Translations under genes and position numbers: made by a program
In this document: one piece after another, positions 11,248 through 22,216 of the stretch
How positions within the stretch are numbered: the stretch's first letter is position 1
Layout of the letters: every line of letters begins with the position of its first letter
Origin: Aquincola tertiaricarbonis
GTDB taxonomy: Bacteria; Pseudomonadota; Gammaproteobacteria; Burkholderiales; Burkholderiaceae_C
Reading direction: 5' to 3'
DNA: 64,000 bases
Assembly (NCBI RefSeq): GCF_023573145.1
Contig: NZ_CP097636.1
Coordinates: 3,720,001-3,784,000 of the forward strand
The notes under the pieces: generated by a model
What the model saw: only the letters and a program-made list of their open reading frames with translations
What the model was told of the DNA's origin: nothing
The model's database searches: none

Positions 11248-12174
11248 ATGACCCTGACCGAACTGCGCTACATCGTCGCCGTCGCCCGCGAGAAGCATTT
11301 CGGGCGCGCGGCCGAAGCCTGCTTCGTGTCGCAGCCCACGCTGTCGGTGGCCATCAAGAAGCTGGAGGAGGAGCTGGACGTCAAGCTCTTCGAGCGCGGC
11401 ACCAACGAAGTGAGCGTCACCCCGCTGGGCGAGGCCATCGTGCGTCAGGCGCAGTCGGTGATCGAGCAGGCCGCCGCCATCAAGGACATCGCCAAGCGGG
11501 GCAAGGACCCGCTGAACGGCCCGCTCAAGCTGGGCATCATCTACACGATCGGCCCCTACCTGCTGCCCGAGCTGGTGCGCCATGCCATCGAGATGACGCC
11601 GCAGATGCCGCTGATCCTGCAGGAGAACTTCACCGCCAAGCTGGTGGACATGCTGCGCACCGGCGAGCTGGACTGCGCCATCATGGCCGAGCCCTTCCCC
11701 GACACCGGCCTGGCCATCGCGCCGCTGTACGACGAGCCCTTCATCATCGCCGTGCCCAAAAGCCACCCGCTGGCCAAGCGGTCCAGCGTGGGCGCCGACG
11801 AGCTGAAGCGCGAGACCATGCTGCTGCTGGGCACCGGCCACTGCTTCCGCGACCATGTGCTGGAGGTGTGCCCCGAGTACGCGCGCTTTTCCAGCGACGC
11901 CGAAGGCATCCGCAAGAGCTTCGAGGGCAGCTCGCTGGAAACCATCAAGCACATGGTGGCTTCGGGCATGGGTGTGACGGTGGTGCCGCAACTCTCGGTG
12001 CCGCGCGATACCACCGGCGGGCTGGTGACCTACGTGCCCTTCGAGCCGCCGGTGCCCACGCGCCGGGTGGTGCTGGCCTGGCGCCGCACCTTCACCCGCT
12101 ACGAAGCCATCGCGGCGCTGCGCAATGCGGTGTATGCCTGCCAGCTCGATGGCGTGGAGCGGCTGACGGCTTGA
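11248..12174 (+). CDS. oxyR: Hydrogen peroxide-sensing LysR-type regulator OxyR
   Basis: This 308-residue LysR-type regulator keeps the two redox cysteines of OxyR at the same positions as in E. coli: C199 in GTGHCFRDH and C208 in LEVCPEY. The helix-turn-helix (RAAEACFVSQPTLSVAIKKLEEEL) is at residues 20-43. Oxidation to the C199-C208 disulfide would turn on peroxide defence genes; dps lies 261 bases downstream, an obvious candidate target. The recG-oxyR order supports the assignment. The start codon is preceded by a GACAAT box at 6 bases and lacks a Shine-Dalgarno sequence. Confidence 0.95.
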   Translation: MTLTELRYIVAVAREKHFGRAAEACFVSQPTLSVAIKKLEEELDVKLFERGTNEVSVTPLGEAIVRQAQSVIEQAAAIKDIAKRGKDPLNGPLKLGIIYTIGPYLLPELVRHAIEMTPQMPLILQENFTAKLVDMLRTGELDCAIMAEPFPDTGLAIAPLYDEPFIIAVPKSHPLAKRSSVGADELKRETMLLLGTGHCFRDHVLEVCPEYARFSSDAEGIRKSFEGSSLETIKHMVASGMGVTVVPQLSVPRDTTGGLVTYVPFEPPVPTRRVVLAWRRTFTRYEAIAALRNAVYACQLDGVERLTA

Positions 12175-12184
12175 GGCTGGAACC

Positions 12185-12209
12185 GCCATCGATAGTCTCT
12201 ATCGATGGC
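12185..12209. promoter_or_regulatory. Perfect 11-bp inverted repeat between oxyR and dps
   Basis: Two perfect 11-base arms (GCCATCGATAG and its complement) flank a TCT spacer, so that ATAG and CTAT face each other and ATCGAT is repeated with 7 bases between copies. It is not followed by a T-run, which argues against a terminator. ATAG/CTAT half sites are typical of OxyR, although the E. coli arrangement has a 7-base rather than a 3-base gap. It is therefore a candidate OxyR or other regulator site upstream of the small ORF and dps. Confidence 0.5.
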
Positions 12210-12286
12210 ATCGCAAGCAGCGATTGGTCGTCCAGCACTTACGCCGGTATCTTCCTGGCAAGTGCTTTTTCTTCCAGGAGTCCGCC

Positions 12287-12379
12287 ATGCGCAAGCTTCG
12301 TCTGTCCCTCGGCCTCGCCGTCAACGTCGTTGGCCTGGCCGCCGCCTGCCACTGGCTGGCCGGCGCCCTCTGGCATTGA
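12287..12379 (+). CDS. Possible 30-residue hydrophobic peptide upstream of dps
   Basis: This short frame starts with ATG at 12287 and is preceded by AGGAG at 12276-12280, a 6-base spacing. It encodes [20 protein letters not shown] followed by [10 protein letters not shown]: a basic N-terminus and a single hydrophobic helix, the look of a small membrane peptide. It sits between the inverted repeat at 12185 and dps, so it could be part of the peroxide response. There is no recognisable family, and a chance frame with a good ribosome site cannot be excluded. Confidence 0.4.
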   Translation: MRKLRLSLGLAVNVVGLAAACHWLAGALWH

Positions 12380-12435
12380 CACGAAGGGGCGGGGTCGCTG
12401 CGCTACAGTCGTCCGTAACAACCTCAGGAGTCGCC

Positions 12436-12957
12436 ATGAGCAAGAACAAGGGCAAGGACAAGTCGTCAGCCAGCACCGCCGCGCCGGTCATCCAGATCGG
12501 CATCAGCCCCGAAGACCGCGCCGCCATCGCCGGTGGCCTGTCCAAGCTGCTGGCCGACACCTACACGCTGTACCTGACCACCCACAACTTCCACTGGAAC
12601 GTCACCGGGCCGATGTTCAACTCGCTGCATGCGATGTTCATGACCCAGTACACCGAGCTGTGGAACGCCGTGGACCCTGTGGCCGAGCGCATCCGCTCGC
12701 TGGGCCATCCGGCCCCCGGCTCCTATGCGCAATACGGTGAACTCACCTCGCTGAAGGACGCCCCCACCACGCCGCCTTCGGCGATGGAGATGGTGCGCAT
12801 CCTGGTGGAAGGCCATGAGGCCGTGGCCCGCACCGCCCGCAGCATCTTCCCGCTGGCCGACAAAGCCGGCGACGAACCCACCGCCGACCTGCTGACCCAG
12901 CGCCTGACGGTGCACGAGCAGGCCGCATGGATGCTGCGGTCCATTCTCCAGGATTGA
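12436..12957 (+). CDS. dps: DNA-protecting ferritin-like protein Dps
   Basis: Dps forms a dodecamer that binds DNA and oxidises Fe(II) with peroxide. The 173-residue protein has the ferroxidase motif [20 protein letters not shown] followed by EERIRxLG-type [14 protein letters not shown], and a Lys/Ser-rich N-terminal tail ([13 protein letters not shown]) suited to DNA binding. A CAGGAG ribosome site lies 6 bases before the ATG. Its position just downstream of oxyR fits peroxide control. Confidence 0.94.
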   Translation: MSKNKGKDKSSASTAAPVIQIGISPEDRAAIAGGLSKLLADTYTLYLTTHNFHWNVTGPMFNSLHAMFMTQYTELWNAVDPVAERIRSLGHPAPGSYAQYGELTSLKDAPTTPPSAMEMVRILVEGHEAVARTARSIFPLADKAGDEPTADLLTQRLTVHEQAAWMLRSILQD

Positions 12958-13044
12958 GTCCGGGCAGCCGGCACCCGCGATAATCGCGGGCTTGCCCCAA
13001 CCAATCGTCGGTGCACCCCGCCAGCCGGGGCGCACCGCGCTGCC

Positions 13045-14670
<1,626 letters not shown>

Positions 14671-14815
14671 GTCAGTTCTGCGCCAGGACGGGCCGGCATG
14701 ACCCCCGGATGACGCGATCCGCCGCCGACGCGTTACAAGCACCCCGCCAACAGGGGGTGTGGGCACTCACCTGAAACCCCTAGCAATCGAGCACAAATTT
14801 ACAGGGAGCTTTCAG

Positions 14816-15394
14816 ATGAGTGCTTGCAATCTCCGATCCATCGTTGCAGCGGCAGCGCTCGTCGCGGCCTCTGCCGCCGGCGCCGCCGACTTCACCGTCA
14901 GCGCCAAGGACAACTGCGCCTGCGACAACGCCACCGGCGCGGCCACCGTGTCGCTGCTGGCCGGCCAGTCTTTCAGCGTGAGCGTGAATCCCAGCCAGCT
15001 GTGGGCGGCCGGTGACGAACTGCGCTGGTCCAACGCCGACGGCCTGGTGGGCGACCGCTACGCCACCTTGAACGACGGCAGCGGCCAGCCCGTGGGCACC
15101 CAGATCGGCATGTCGTTCGGCAACCTCACCCAGGGCAGCCTAGCTGCGCCCTACGGCGCGCTGGTCGGCCAGATCGGTGGCGGCGACTTCTTCCTGGTGG
15201 GCACCAGCTACACCGGCCAGGCCGCCAGCGCCGGCCTGCTGAAGCTGTACTACTGGGACGCGGGCAGCGCCGACAACATCGGTTCCATCACCGCCAGTGT
15301 CAACGTCTCCGCCGTGCCGGAACCCGGCACCTACGCGCTGATGGCCGGCGGCCTGGCTCTGGTGGGCTTCCTGGCTCGCCGCCGCCGCGCCTGA
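14816..15394 (+). CDS. PEP-CTERM sorting-domain protein
   Basis: This 192-residue secreted protein has a signal peptide ([18 protein letters not shown]) and a C-terminal PEP-CTERM tail: VPEPGTYAL at about residue 167, a hydrophobic helix [10 protein letters not shown] and the basic end RRRRA. PEP-CTERM tails are recognised and cut by exosortases and the proteins usually reach the biofilm matrix or cell surface. The middle is Gly/Ser/Ala-rich and carries CACDN near its start; no known fold is recognised. The ATG at 14816 is chosen for the GGGAG upstream and the signal peptide. A strong terminator follows. Confidence 0.9.
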   Translation: MSACNLRSIVAAAALVAASAAGAADFTVSAKDNCACDNATGAATVSLLAGQSFSVSVNPSQLWAAGDELRWSNADGLVGDRYATLNDGSGQPVGTQIGMSFGNLTQGSLAAPYGALVGQIGGGDFFLVGTSYTGQAASAGLLKLYYWDAGSADNIGSITASVNVSAVPEPGTYALMAGGLALVGFLARRRRA

Positions 15395-15436
15395 GGCGGA
15401 TGGGGCCGCAAGGGCCCCGGTTCTGATCTCTGAACG

Positions 15437-15467
15437 AAGCCACCCGCCTGACGGCCGGTGGCTTTTT
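15437..15467 (+). terminator. Intrinsic terminator after the PEP-CTERM gene
   Basis: An 8-bp stem (AAGCCACC with GGTGGCTT) around a 12-base loop is followed by a run of five T. It lies 43 bases after the stop codon and isolates this gene from ubiA. Confidence 0.85.
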
Positions 15468-15518
15468 CATGCCTGTGCCGCGGCCGCTGCGCGGGCGGCA
15501 GCGGCCGATAATCGCGCC

Positions 15519-16439
15519 GTGAAAGCCTCCTCACTCCCCAGCCCGGGCGCACCCTCCAAGCTGCGGCTCTATCTCGACCTGATCCGCTTCGACCGGCCGG
15601 CCGGCTGGCTGCTGCTGCTGTGGCCCACGCTGTCGGCGCTGTGGATGGCGGCCGATGGATTTCCGGGCTGGCACCTGCTGTTCGTGTTCACCGCCGGCAC
15701 GGTGCTGATGCGCAGCGCCGGCTGCTGCGTCAACGACGTGGCCGACCGTGAGTTCGACAAGCACGTCAAGCGCACCGCCCGGCGGCCGGTGACCAGCGGC
15801 GCGGTGTCGGTGAAAGAAGCGCTGCTGCTGGGCGCGGGGCTGGCGCTGGTGGCCTTCGGCCTGGTGCTCACCACCAATGCGCCCACCATCTTGTTGTCGT
15901 TCGCGGCGCTGGCCATCGCCATCGCCTACCCCTACGCCAAGCGCTTCGTCTCGATGCCGCAGGCGGTGCTGGGCGTGGCCTTCAGCTTCGGCATTCCGAT
16001 GGCCTTCAGCGCGGTGCTGGGCGGCGCCGACTGGCGCTGGCGCGCGGTGGCCGACGCGGTGCCGCCGCATGCCTGGTGGCTGCTGGCGAGCAACCTGTTC
16101 TGGGTGCTGGCCTACGACACCGAATACGCGATGGTGGACCGCGACGACGACATCCGCATCGGCATCCGCACCTCGGCGCTCACGCTCGGCAGCTTCGACG
16201 TGGCCGGTGTGATGGCCTTCTACCTGATCCACCTGGCTTCCTGGGCCGCCATCGGCCGCCTGCTGGGCCTGGGCGGCTGGTTCCTGGCCGGCGTGGCAGT
16301 GGCCGCGGCGCAGGTCGCCTGGCACTACGGCCTGATCCGGGGCCGCACCCGCGACGGCTGCTTCAAGGCCTTCCGCCTGAACCACTGGGTGGGCTTCGCG
16401 GTGTTCGCGGGCACCGCGCTCGATCTGGCGCTGCGCTGA
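15519..16439 (+). CDS. ubiA: 4-hydroxybenzoate polyprenyltransferase
   Basis: UbiA attaches the polyprenyl tail to 4-hydroxybenzoate in ubiquinone synthesis. The 306-residue membrane protein has the two Asp-rich motifs, [19 protein letters not shown] (about residues 73-90) and [18 protein letters not shown] (about 200-217), and eight or nine hydrophobic helices. The start is GTG at 15519, with GATAAT at 15507-15512, exactly 6 bases before it and no ribosome-binding site. Confidence 0.95.
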   Translation: MKASSLPSPGAPSKLRLYLDLIRFDRPAGWLLLLWPTLSALWMAADGFPGWHLLFVFTAGTVLMRSAGCCVNDVADREFDKHVKRTARRPVTSGAVSVKEALLLGAGLALVAFGLVLTTNAPTILLSFAALAIAIAYPYAKRFVSMPQAVLGVAFSFGIPMAFSAVLGGADWRWRAVADAVPPHAWWLLASNLFWVLAYDTEYAMVDRDDDIRIGIRTSALTLGSFDVAGVMAFYLIHLASWAAIGRLLGLGGWFLAGVAVAAAQVAWHYGLIRGRTRDGCFKAFRLNHWVGFAVFAGTALDLALR

Positions 16440-16469
16440 GGCGCCTGTGGCCTGCGCTGTCCAACGTAC

Positions 16470-17105
16470 TCAGCGGCCCGGCTCTGCCGCCGCCACACGG
16501 GCCTGCAGGGCCTGGGCATCCACACGCTGCAGGTAGGCCGGGATGTTGCGCCACAGCGTGTGGTAGCCGTAGCCTCCGTGGAACATCTCGTCCATCGCCT
16601 GCTGCCGCGACCAGCCTTGTTCGGTCATCCGGAGCACGGCGCTGATGACGCCGGTGCGGTCGGCGCCATGCTGGCAGTGCAGCAGCACCGGCCCTGACGC
16701 GCGAGCCGCACGCAAGGCCCGCAGCGCCTTGACGACCTGCTCGTCGCCGATGTGCCAGGTGTTGATCGGCACCCGCACCAGACTGATGCCCGAGCCCTTG
16801 AACACCGCCTCGTCGCTGTTGAAGGAGCGCAGGCTCACCACCGTGCGAATGCCCAGGCGCTGCAGCGCGGCGACGTCCTGGGCGCGCGGCTGCGCACTGC
16901 GGTACAAACCGGGCGCGATGAGGTGCAGGTTGGGCACACCCAGTTCCGGCAGCGGCGTGGCCCAGTTGGCCGGGCGCGCGCCCGGGTCAGGGGCGGAAGC
17001 GGAGGCCGGCGCCGAGGGCCTGGCCGCCGCGATGCCCGTACCCGTCCAGACGCTGGCCAGCACGACCAGCGTCCGGCGGCGATGCCAGGCGTGGGGATGG
17101 ATCAT
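16470..17105 (-). CDS. Tyrosine/dual-specificity phosphatase, exported
   Basis: This 211-residue protein has the CX5R phosphatase loop HCQHGADRTG with C144 and R150, preceded by a general strand LGIRTVVSLRSF. A basic, hydrophobic N-terminus (RRRTLVVLASVWTGTGIAAA) suggests export or membrane anchoring. Its start overlaps the stop of the preceding membrane-protein gene by four bases (ATGA), making it the last gene of a three-gene operon with a lipid glycosyltransferase. It might therefore dephosphorylate a phospholipid, sugar phosphate or protein; this is inference from context. Confidence 0.82.
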   Translation of the reverse strand: MIHPHAWHRRRTLVVLASVWTGTGIAAARPSAPASASAPDPGARPANWATPLPELGVPNLHLIAPGLYRSAQPRAQDVAALQRLGIRTVVSLRSFNSDEAVFKGSGISLVRVPINTWHIGDEQVVKALRALRAARASGPVLLHCQHGADRTGVISAVLRMTEQGWSRQQAMDEMFHGGYGYHTLWRNIPAYLQRVDAQALQARVAAAEPGR

Positions 17106-17623
17106 GGCGCGCTCCCGCTTCGTGGCGTTGCCGGCGCATCGGTGGTTGAGCGCCACACCAGCCAGCCCAGCAGACCGGCGCTGCCGAGCAGGCCGATCCA
17201 GTAATCCACGGGCAGGCCCCACCACCAGCGCAGATGCCAGGGAATGTGCGCCGGGCTGAAGCGCGACCAGCCGAACGCCGGGTTCAGGATGAACCAGGCG
17301 AAGTCTTCGACCACCCAGAACAGCATCAGCCCGGCCAGGGCCTGGGCGGCGCCCCGCCACTGCCAGCGGCCACTGAAGGCGAGCGGAAAAAAGAACACCA
17401 ACGCCATGAACGGGAACACCCAGGCGTGGTAACCCGTCATCGGGCGGCCACCCCAGAACAGGTCGAGGGCCCAATGGCCACTGATGCGCCAGGTGGGCAG
17501 GCTGGCTGCCCACCCCGCGGCGCCCTCGATCTGGATTTCCACCTGGGCGAAGAACACCGCCATCAGCCACACCCAGGCGACGTAGACGGCGAGGGGTCGC
17601 CAGGCGGTGCCGACCGGCTTCAT
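17102..17623 (-). CDS. Integral membrane protein of unknown function
   Basis: This 173-residue protein is very rich in Trp and hydrophobic residues, with four or five membrane segments (for example YVAWVWLMAVFFAQV and WVFPFMALVFFFPLAF). No catalytic motif is recognised. Both ends overlap its neighbours in ATGA junctions: the glycosyltransferase upstream and the phosphatase downstream. It is therefore almost certainly made in fixed ratio with them and may be the membrane partner of a lipid-modification pathway. Confidence 0.78.
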   Translation of the reverse strand: MKPVGTAWRPLAVYVAWVWLMAVFFAQVEIQIEGAAGWAASLPTWRISGHWALDLFWGGRPMTGYHAWVFPFMALVFFFPLAFSGRWQWRGAAQALAGLMLFWVVEDFAWFILNPAFGWSRFSPAHIPWHLRWWWGLPVDYWIGLLGSAGLLGWLVWRSTTDAPATPRSGSAP

Positions 17624-18759
17624 GAGCGGGCGGCGCCCAGCACCTGGTCGAGCACCGCCTGGGCGGCCGCGGGGCGGCCCAGCGCGCTGCTGGCGGCGGC
17701 CATGTCGGCCAGCCGGCGGGGCTCGGTCATCAGGCGCTGCAGCTTGTAGAGCAGGCCGATGCCGTCGTAGGCCAGCCAGGCGGCGCCCTGCTCCATCAGG
17801 TAGCCGGCGTTGTGCTCCTCCTGGCCCGGGATGGGCGACACCAGCAGCATGGGCTTGCCCAGCGCCAGGCATTCGGAAACGGTCAGCCCGCCCGGCTTGG
17901 TGACCACCAGATCGGCCGCCGCCATCAGGCGGTGCATGGCGTCGGTGAAGCCCAGCACATGCAGCCGCCCGGGGTGCGCAGGCGCCAGCGCCTCCAGCGC
18001 CTGGCGGGCGGCCTCGTTGCGGCCGGCCACGGCAATCAGCTGGAAGTCGCCCGCGCCGGCCAGCATCTGGCCGACCACCTGGGGCAGGTCGCCCACGCCC
18101 GAACCGCCCGAAACCACCAGCACGCAGCGCCGCGCCGGGTCCAGGCCCAGGCGGGTCAGTTCGGCAGCGCGCTCGCAGGCCGGGTCGGCAGCGGGCTGGA
18201 AAGCCGGCATCACCGGGATGCCGGTGACGTGGATGCGCCCGGCCGCCAGGCCGCGTGCACACATGCGGTGGGCCACCTCGTCGGTGGCGGCGAAGTAGCC
18301 GGCCATCTCCGGCACCACCCACATGTTGTGCAGGTCGAAGTCGGTGACCTGCAGCCACACCGGGCAGTCCAGCCGGCCCCGCTGCCGTTCACGCAGCAGC
18401 AGCTCGGCCGGCAGGAAGTGGGTGCACAGCACCGCCGCCGGCTGGCGCTGGCGCACCTGCTTGAGCAGGGTGCCGCTGCTCAGCCGCTCCATGGCGCGGC
18501 GCAGGCGCTGCGAGGCGGCGGCGTGGGGTGTGGCGTCCGACTTCTGGTGCAGGTACGACCACATCCCCGGGTGGTGCTTGACCAGCCGCAGATAGCCGTC
18601 GGTATAGAGCTTGCGAAAGCCGCTGGCGACGAACTGCATCGCGTCGAGGTGGGCGACCTCCGCCTCAGGCAGGCGTTGGCGGGCGGCGGCTTCCAGCGCC
18701 TGGGCGGCGCGCACGTGGCCGTTGCCGGCGCTGACGCTGAGGATGAGAAGACGGCTCAT
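17620..18759 (-). CDS. GT28 glycosyltransferase, MGDG synthase/UgtP-like
   Basis: This 379-residue protein matches the monogalactosyldiacylglycerol synthase/processive diacylglycerol glucosyltransferase family. It has N-terminal LSVSAGNGHVRAAQAL (the GGxGxxxAA-type donor-domain entry), GVGDLPQVVG in the linker, and the GT28 donor motif VVTKPGGLTVSECLALGKPMLL (about residues 285-307). Such enzymes add a sugar from a UDP donor to diacylglycerol or a similar lipid. It leads an operon with a membrane protein and a phosphatase. The donor and lipid acceptor cannot be told from sequence. Confidence 0.82.
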   Translation of the reverse strand: MSRLLILSVSAGNGHVRAAQALEAAARQRLPEAEVAHLDAMQFVASGFRKLYTDGYLRLVKHHPGMWSYLHQKSDATPHAAASQRLRRAMERLSSGTLLKQVRQRQPAAVLCTHFLPAELLLRERQRGRLDCPVWLQVTDFDLHNMWVVPEMAGYFAATDEVAHRMCARGLAAGRIHVTGIPVMPAFQPAADPACERAAELTRLGLDPARRCVLVVSGGSGVGDLPQVVGQMLAGAGDFQLIAVAGRNEAARQALEALAPAHPGRLHVLGFTDAMHRLMAAADLVVTKPGGLTVSECLALGKPMLLVSPIPGQEEHNAGYLMEQGAAWLAYDGIGLLYKLQRLMTEPRRLADMAAASSALGRPAAAQAVLDQVLGAARS

Positions 18760-18830
18760 GGCGGGCCTCGCGGTGAGAGAGGGGCTGCACGAACGCCCTC
18801 AACCGCCGAGCCCAGCCGTGGCCTGAAATT

Positions 18831-19673
18831 CTAGGGTCGGCTGGCGCCGAACTCGTCGCCCAGTTCGGCCGCGCGGCGCTGGGCCGCCTGCAAGGCCTTC
18901 ACGAAGGCGGCCTTCACGCCGTCGGCTTCCAGCGAGGTGAGCGCGGCGTAGGTGGTGCCGCCCTTGGAGGTGACGCGCTCACGCAGCACCGACGGGGGCT
19001 CGTCGCTTTGCTGGGCCAGCGCGGTGGCGCCGGCGAAGGTGCCCAGCGCCAGCTGCTTGCCTTCTTCGGCGCTCAGGCCCATGGCCTCGGCCGCGGCCAT
19101 CATGGCTTCCAGCACATAGAACACGTAGGCCGGGCCGGAGCCGGACAAGGCCGTGACCGCGTCCAGCGACACCTCCTGCTGCACCCACAGCAGGCGGCCG
19201 GTGGGCGCCAGCACCGCTTCCACCGCGGCGCGCTGCTCGGCAGTGACGCCGGGGCGGGCATAGAGCCCGCTCATGCCCTGGCCGATCAGTGCCGGGGTGT
19301 TGGGCATGGCGCGCACCACGGCCTGGCTGCCGGTGGCCTGGGCGATGTCGTCGCTGCGGATGCCGGCCATCACGGACAGCTGCAGCGCGCCGGACACATG
19401 GCCGGCGCAGGGGCGTGCGGCTTCCTGGAACAGCTGCGGCTTGACGGCCCACACCACCATTTGCGCCTCGGCCAGCGCCGGGCCCGGCGCCGGCAGCGTG
19501 CGCACGCCCAGCTCGGCCTCCAGCCTGGCGCGCTGTGCATCGCCCGGGTCCACCACCAGGATGGACGCGGGCGCGCGGCCGGCGCGCACCAGGCCGCCGA
19601 TGATGGCGCTGGCCATGTTGCCGCCGCCGACGAAGGCGACGGTGCCGAGGGACGAAGGGCTGGATTCGCTCAT
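18831..19673 (-). CDS. proC: Pyrroline-5-carboxylate reductase
   Basis: ProC makes the last step of proline synthesis, reducing pyrroline-5-carboxylate with NAD(P)H. The 280-residue protein has the Rossmann start VAFVGGGNMASAIIGGL, the segment AVKPQLF, VVRAMPNTPALIGQG and the signature ALSGSGPAYVF ... TFAGATALAQQS ... RVTSKGGTTYAALTSLE. The ATG (19673) has TAAACT exactly 6 bases upstream and no Shine-Dalgarno sequence. It diverges from glutamate dehydrogenase across 138 bases, so both glutamate-family enzymes share one intergenic region. Confidence 0.95.
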   Translation of the reverse strand: MSESSPSSLGTVAFVGGGNMASAIIGGLVRAGRAPASILVVDPGDAQRARLEAELGVRTLPAPGPALAEAQMVVWAVKPQLFQEAARPCAGHVSGALQLSVMAGIRSDDIAQATGSQAVVRAMPNTPALIGQGMSGLYARPGVTAEQRAAVEAVLAPTGRLLWVQQEVSLDAVTALSGSGPAYVFYVLEAMMAAAEAMGLSAEEGKQLALGTFAGATALAQQSDEPPSVLRERVTSKGGTTYAALTSLEADGVKAAFVKALQAAQRRAAELGDEFGASRP

Positions 19674-19811
19674 GGCCGCAGTTTAGGTCGCACGCCACGC
19701 GCCCCAGGTCATGCGCAAAACGCATACATACACACTCGCCGTGCAACCAGCGCCTGACTACATTGGCGCCACGACAACATCGTGGCCACGAAAAGCGCCA
19801 CCGGAGAAGCC

Positions 19812-21089
<1,278 letters not shown>

Positions 21090-21136
21090 CACCCACGACA
21101 ACCCCTGCATCGCCGCAGGGGCGGCGCGGCTAGGAT

Positions 21137-21160
21137 GCGGGCCCTTCGAGGCCCGCTCTT
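21137..21160 (+). terminator. Possible terminator hairpin after gdhA
   Basis: A 7-bp stem (GCGGGCC with GGCCCGC) and a 6-base loop are followed by a T/C-rich stretch. A second hairpin, CCCCTGC with GCAGGGG, lies just before it (21102-21121). The T-run is weak, so this may be a pause or a Rho-assisted end. Confidence 0.35.
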
Positions 21161-21177
21161 CATTTCCTCCATTCCGC

Positions 21178-22158
21178 ATGCAACGCCGTACCGTTCTGCC
21201 CGCCCTGCTTGCCACCGCCGCCCTGGTGGCCGGCGCCCTGCCCGCCCAGGCGCAGCCCACCTGGCCCACGCGGCCGGTGCACATCGTGGTGCCGGCGCCA
21301 GCCGGCAGCTCGCTGGACATCATCGCCCGCCTGCTGGGCGAGCGCCTGAAAGACCGCTGGGGCCAGCCCGTGGTGGTGGACAACAAGCCCGGCGCGGGCG
21401 GCATGCTGGGCGTGGACGTGGCGGCCAAGGCGCGGGACGAGGGCCACACCCTCGCGCTGGGCTTCAACGGGCCCATCGCCTTCGCGCCCTTCATGTACCG
21501 CAAGATGCCGTACGACCCGGCCCGGGACCTGGTGCCGGTGGTGATGACCACCTCGCAGCCCAACGTGCTGGCGGTCAATGTCAACCTGCCGGTGAAAACG
21601 ACGCAGGAGTTCGTGGCCTGGGTCAAGCAGCAGAACGGCAAGATGAACTACTCGTCGCTGGGCATCGGCAGCTCCAGCCACCTGACGATGGAGCTGCTGC
21701 TGTCGCAGACGGGCCTGACCGGCACCCACGTGCCCTACAACGGCTCGCCTCCGGCCGCGCTGGCCGTGGCCCAGGGCGACACGGACGCCACCTTCACCAC
21801 AGCGCCGGCGCTGCTCAACCACGTGAAGGCGGGCAAGGTGCGGCTGCTGGCCGTCAGCGCCGCCCAGGTGCCCGACAGCCTGAAGGGCCTGCCCACGCTG
21901 GCCGATGGCGGCGTCAAGGGCGTGGAGTCGATGGCCTGGAACGGCCTCTTCGTGGCCACCGGCACGCCGGAGGCGGTGGTGCAGAAGATCAATGCCGACG
22001 TCAATGCCGCGCTGGCCGACCCGCAGCTCAGGACCGTGATGGACAACCAGGGCCTGACGGTGGTGGGCGGCACGCAGGCGGACTTCCGCAGGCTGCTGGA
22101 AGCCGAGTCGCGCCGCTGGGGCGCAGTGATCGAGCGCATCGGGCTCAAGCTGGATTGA
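21178..22158 (+). CDS. Bug/TctC-type periplasmic solute-binding protein
   Basis: This 326-residue protein has a signal peptide (RTVLPALLATAALVAGALPAQAQ) and the Bug-family pattern of tripartite tricarboxylate transporter receptors: WPTRPVHIVVPAPAGSSLDI, VVDNKPGAGGMLGVD, MPYDPARDLVPV, YSSLGIGSSSHLTMELL and GTHVPYNGSPPAA. Such proteins bind carboxylates or related solutes. No TctA/TctB membrane gene is adjacent, as is usual for the many orphan Bug receptors of Burkholderiales. The ligand is unknown. Confidence 0.9.
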   Translation: MQRRTVLPALLATAALVAGALPAQAQPTWPTRPVHIVVPAPAGSSLDIIARLLGERLKDRWGQPVVVDNKPGAGGMLGVDVAAKARDEGHTLALGFNGPIAFAPFMYRKMPYDPARDLVPVVMTTSQPNVLAVNVNLPVKTTQEFVAWVKQQNGKMNYSSLGIGSSSHLTMELLLSQTGLTGTHVPYNGSPPAALAVAQGDTDATFTTAPALLNHVKAGKVRLLAVSAAQVPDSLKGLPTLADGGVKGVESMAWNGLFVATGTPEAVVQKINADVNAALADPQLRTVMDNQGLTVVGGTQADFRRLLEAESRRWGAVIERIGLKLD

Positions 22159-22216
22159 GGCCGGAAAGGCCCCTCTCAGTCGCCGCGGCGTCGCGGCGCG
22201 TAGAGTCGGCGGCTTC

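Noticed and set aside
12976..12992. CCCGCGATAATCGCGGG palindrome upstream of prfC as a terminator after dps
   Set aside because: The loop is a single base and no T-run follows. It contains GATAAT and is better viewed as promoter sequence, but evidence is thin.
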